From: Candidatus Tectimicrobiota bacterium
GTDB taxonomy: Bacteria; UBA8248
Length of the DNA: 6,208 nt
Direction of reading: 5' to 3'
Assembly: GCA_016184445.1 (NCBI GenBank)
Contig: JACPCT010000001.1
Location: 1 to 6,208 of the forward strand
Positions 4,799 through 6,208 of the stretch are shown here, one piece after another (position 1 is the first letter of the stretch; every line of letters starts with the position of its first letter). Both the position numbers and the translations under genes were made by a program. Under the pieces are notes generated by a model. It worked only from the letters and a program-made list of their open reading frames with translations. It made no database searches and had not been told where the DNA came from.

Positions 4799-4806
4799 AA
4801 GCGCGG

Positions 4807-6051
4807 GTGGAGTTCTTCAAGGTCGTGTCCCCGGCCGAGGCGATGGAGGCCGTCCAGGGGTTCGCTCCCCTGCCGGCGGAGGACGCGCCCGCCTTCGAGG
4901 CCGTCGGGCGCATCCTGGCCGAGGATGTCGTGAGCCCGGTGGATCTGCCTGACTTCCCCCGCGCTACCATGGACGGCTACGCCATCCGGGCGGCCGATTC
5001 CTTCGGCGCGGGAGAGTCCATCCCCGCCTATCTGGACGTGGTGGGCCAGGTGCCGATGGGGGAGGCCCCCTCCATCCGAGTGGGCCGGGGCCAAGCCGCG
5101 CGGATGAGCACGGGGGGGATGCTCCCGGAGGGGGCGGACGCCGTGGTGATGGAGGAGTACACCTCCCGTCCCGACGAGAGGACGCTCGAAGTGCGGCGGC
5201 CGGTCTCGGCGGGGGAGAACGTCCTCGCCCCGGGGGACGACCTGCGGAAGGGGGAGCGCATCCTCCCCGCCGGCAGCCGTTTGCGGAGCCAGGACATCGG
5301 CGCCTTCGCGGGGGTAGGCCTCACGGTGCTGAAGGTTCGGCGCCGCCCCCGGGTGGCCATCCTCCCCACGGGGGATGAGCTGGTGGACCCCCGCGTCGAG
5401 CCCCGCCCCGGTCAGGTGAGGGACATCAACCGCTTCTCCCTCGCCGCCGCCGTCACCGAGGCGGGCGGCCTGCCCGCGACCGAGGACATCCTGCCGGACG
5501 ACCTGCCCACCATCCAGGCCCGGCTCCGGGAGGCGGTTGAGCGGGCAGACATGGTGCTCATCTCGGGCGGCAGCTCGATGGGGGTGCGGGACCACACCGT
5601 CGAGGCCATCGACTCGCTGGGGGAGCCGGGAGTGCTCGTCCACGGCATCTCGATCAAGCCGGGCAAGCCCACCATCATTGGACGCATTCGGCGGGGGGGA
5701 GTGGACAAGGCGGTGGTGGGGATTCCGGGCCACCCAGTCTCCGCCCTCATGATCTTCTACGCCTTCGTCCGCCCCATCCTCCGCCAGTTGAGCGGGGAGG
5801 CAGCCTCCTTCGCCAGCGAGGGGGGGAAGGTGCGGGCCCGGCTGGCGCGGAACCTTCCCTCCGCCCCAGGACGCGAGGATCTCGTGCGCGTCACGCTGGA
5901 GCGGAAGGACGGCTCCCTGATCGCCCATCCCCTCATGGGGAACTCGGCCATGATCTCCACCCTGACCCGAGCCGATGGCTTCCTCACCATCCCGCTGGAG
6001 CGCGAGGGTCTCCCGGCGGGCAGCGAGGTGCAGGTCACTCTCTACGGATGA
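4807..6051 (+). CDS. moeA: Molybdopterin molybdenumtransferase MoeA (gephyrin E-domain family)
   Basis: MoeA inserts molybdate into adenylylated molybdopterin, releasing AMP and giving active Moco in the cytoplasm. From GTG at 4807 the protein is 414 aa, normal for the family. Domains in order: the MoeA N-terminal region with DLPDFPRATMDGYA, where Asp56 matches the essential Asp59 of E. coli; STGGMLPEGADAVV with Thr102; the MoCF-type fold from about 180, with PTGDEL (Glu191), ISGGSSMGVRDHT (253-264, Asp262) and GIPGHPVSA (305-313); and the C-terminal beta domain ending in DGFLTIPL and VQVTLYG. Compared with E. coli (SGGVSVG, PGNP), SSMG and PGHP resemble the MoeA subgroup often found in tandem with a second MoeA. 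It is preceded by a structured leader and terminator, and followed 16 nt later by another MoeA-like gene. Identity is secure; metal preference (Mo or W) cannot be told. Confidence 0.95.
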   Translation: MEFFKVVSPAEAMEAVQGFAPLPAEDAPAFEAVGRILAEDVVSPVDLPDFPRATMDGYAIRAADSFGAGESIPAYLDVVGQVPMGEAPSIRVGRGQAARMSTGGMLPEGADAVVMEEYTSRPDERTLEVRRPVSAGENVLAPGDDLRKGERILPAGSRLRSQDIGAFAGVGLTVLKVRRRPRVAILPTGDELVDPRVEPRPGQVRDINRFSLAAAVTEAGGLPATEDILPDDLPTIQARLREAVERADMVLISGGSSMGVRDHTVEAIDSLGEPGVLVHGISIKPGKPTIIGRIRRGGVDKAVVGIPGHPVSALMIFYAFVRPILRQLSGEAASFASEGGKVRARLARNLPSAPGREDLVRVTLERKDGSLIAHPLMGNSAMISTLTRADGFLTIPLEREGLPAGSEVQVTLYG

Positions 6052-6067
6052 GAACGGGGAGCCGGCC

Positions 6068-6208
6068 ATGAACGAAACGTCCCTGCCCCTGGCCGGGAGG
6101 AAGCTCTACCTGGAGAACATCCCCCGGGAGGCGGCGCTCGCCCGTCTGCTGGAGAAGGCGGGCCCGGCAGCCTCCCTGCCAGCCGAGGAGGCCGAGGTTC
6201 CCCGGGCC
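6068..6208 (+). CDS. Second MoeA-family protein, N-terminus only (3' end outside window)
   Basis: ATG at 6068 follows GGGGAG (6056-6061) by 6 nt and lies 16 nt after the moeA stop, so it is in the same operon. Only 47 residues are visible before the window ends, still in frame. The segment RKLYLENIPREAALARLL, then a Gly/Ala-rich stretch and LPAEEAEVPRA, resembles from memory the opening of long MoeA homologues that carry a C-terminal periplasmic-binding-like (LysR-substrate-type) domain. Those start K-x-Y-L-E-x-I-P-L-x-E-A and continue with an (E)x-V-P-V-x-E-A-L-G-R segment, which here would begin at the edge. Tandem pairs of a short and a fused MoeA are known in several phyla. The gene call is firm; the family assignment rests on a short region. 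Confidence 0.6.
   Translation, partial: MNETSLPLAGRKLYLENIPREAALARLLEKAGPAASLPAEEAEVPRA

Noticed and set aside
4786..4806. ATG start at 4786 for moeA
   Set aside because: It has a poor ribosome binding site, whereas GTG 4807 has GGAGG 8 nt before it and yields the usual MoeA N-terminus. It cannot be fully excluded.
4039..6069. Minus-strand frame of 676 codons spanning tatA, the leader and moeA
   Set aside because: It crosses several real genes and a terminator, and its product is His/Arg/Pro/Gly-rich without recognisable domains.
1..6208. CRISPR array, tRNA or rRNA genes, insertion sequences
   Set aside because: I saw no spaced direct repeats, tRNA-like folds, rRNA sequence, transposase motifs or terminal inverted repeats.

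Overview
The window is about 6.2 kb of very GC-rich bacterial DNA with strong AGGAGG-type ribosome binding sites and tightly packed genes. The gene content suggests a respiring chromosomal bacterium: a c-type cytochrome lipoprotein, a Tat translocase subunit and molybdenum cofactor genes. The style resembles uncultivated soil or marine lineages such as Rokubacteria/Methylomirabilota, Tectomicrobia or Deltaproteobacteria-like groups. That placement is a guess; no marker gene here fixes the taxon.

Layout. (1) Positions 1-521, + strand: the 3' end of a phage tail/baseplate-like gene, then a 72-residue phage-associated beta-rich protein. (2) Positions 523-1265, - strand: a heme c lipoprotein, convergent with the phage genes and only 1 nt from them. 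It is translationally coupled to an upstream peroxiredoxin-like gene that keeps only its C-terminal half. The cytochrome seems to start at ACG. (3) Positions 1268-2942, + strand: a 58-residue two-helix membrane protein and a GabD-like aldehyde dehydrogenase, ending in a strong hairpin terminator. (4) Positions 3123-4551, + strand: a class V aminotransferase of the alanine-glyoxylate type, then tatA. (5) Positions 4552-6208, + strand: a structured 255-nt leader, a full moeA, and the first 47 codons of what looks like a second MoeA paralogue.

How the parts fit. The right half links Tat export with molybdenum cofactor maturation. MoeA inserts molybdenum into molybdopterin, and many Moco enzymes are folded in the cytoplasm and exported by Tat. 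The most interesting element is the leader of moeA. It can fold into a multi-helix RNA with a perfect closing stem and a 10-bp GAAA-capped hairpin, followed by an intrinsic terminator that ends 40 nt before the likely GTG start. Too little DNA lies after that terminator to hold another promoter, so moeA expression should depend on read-through. This is the architecture of a riboswitch-controlled attenuator, and with moeA downstream a Moco-type riboswitch is the leading hypothesis.

The left half looks like a rearranged junction: phage structural genes meet a respiratory gene pair end to end, and that pair is itself broken at the point where the next gene begins.
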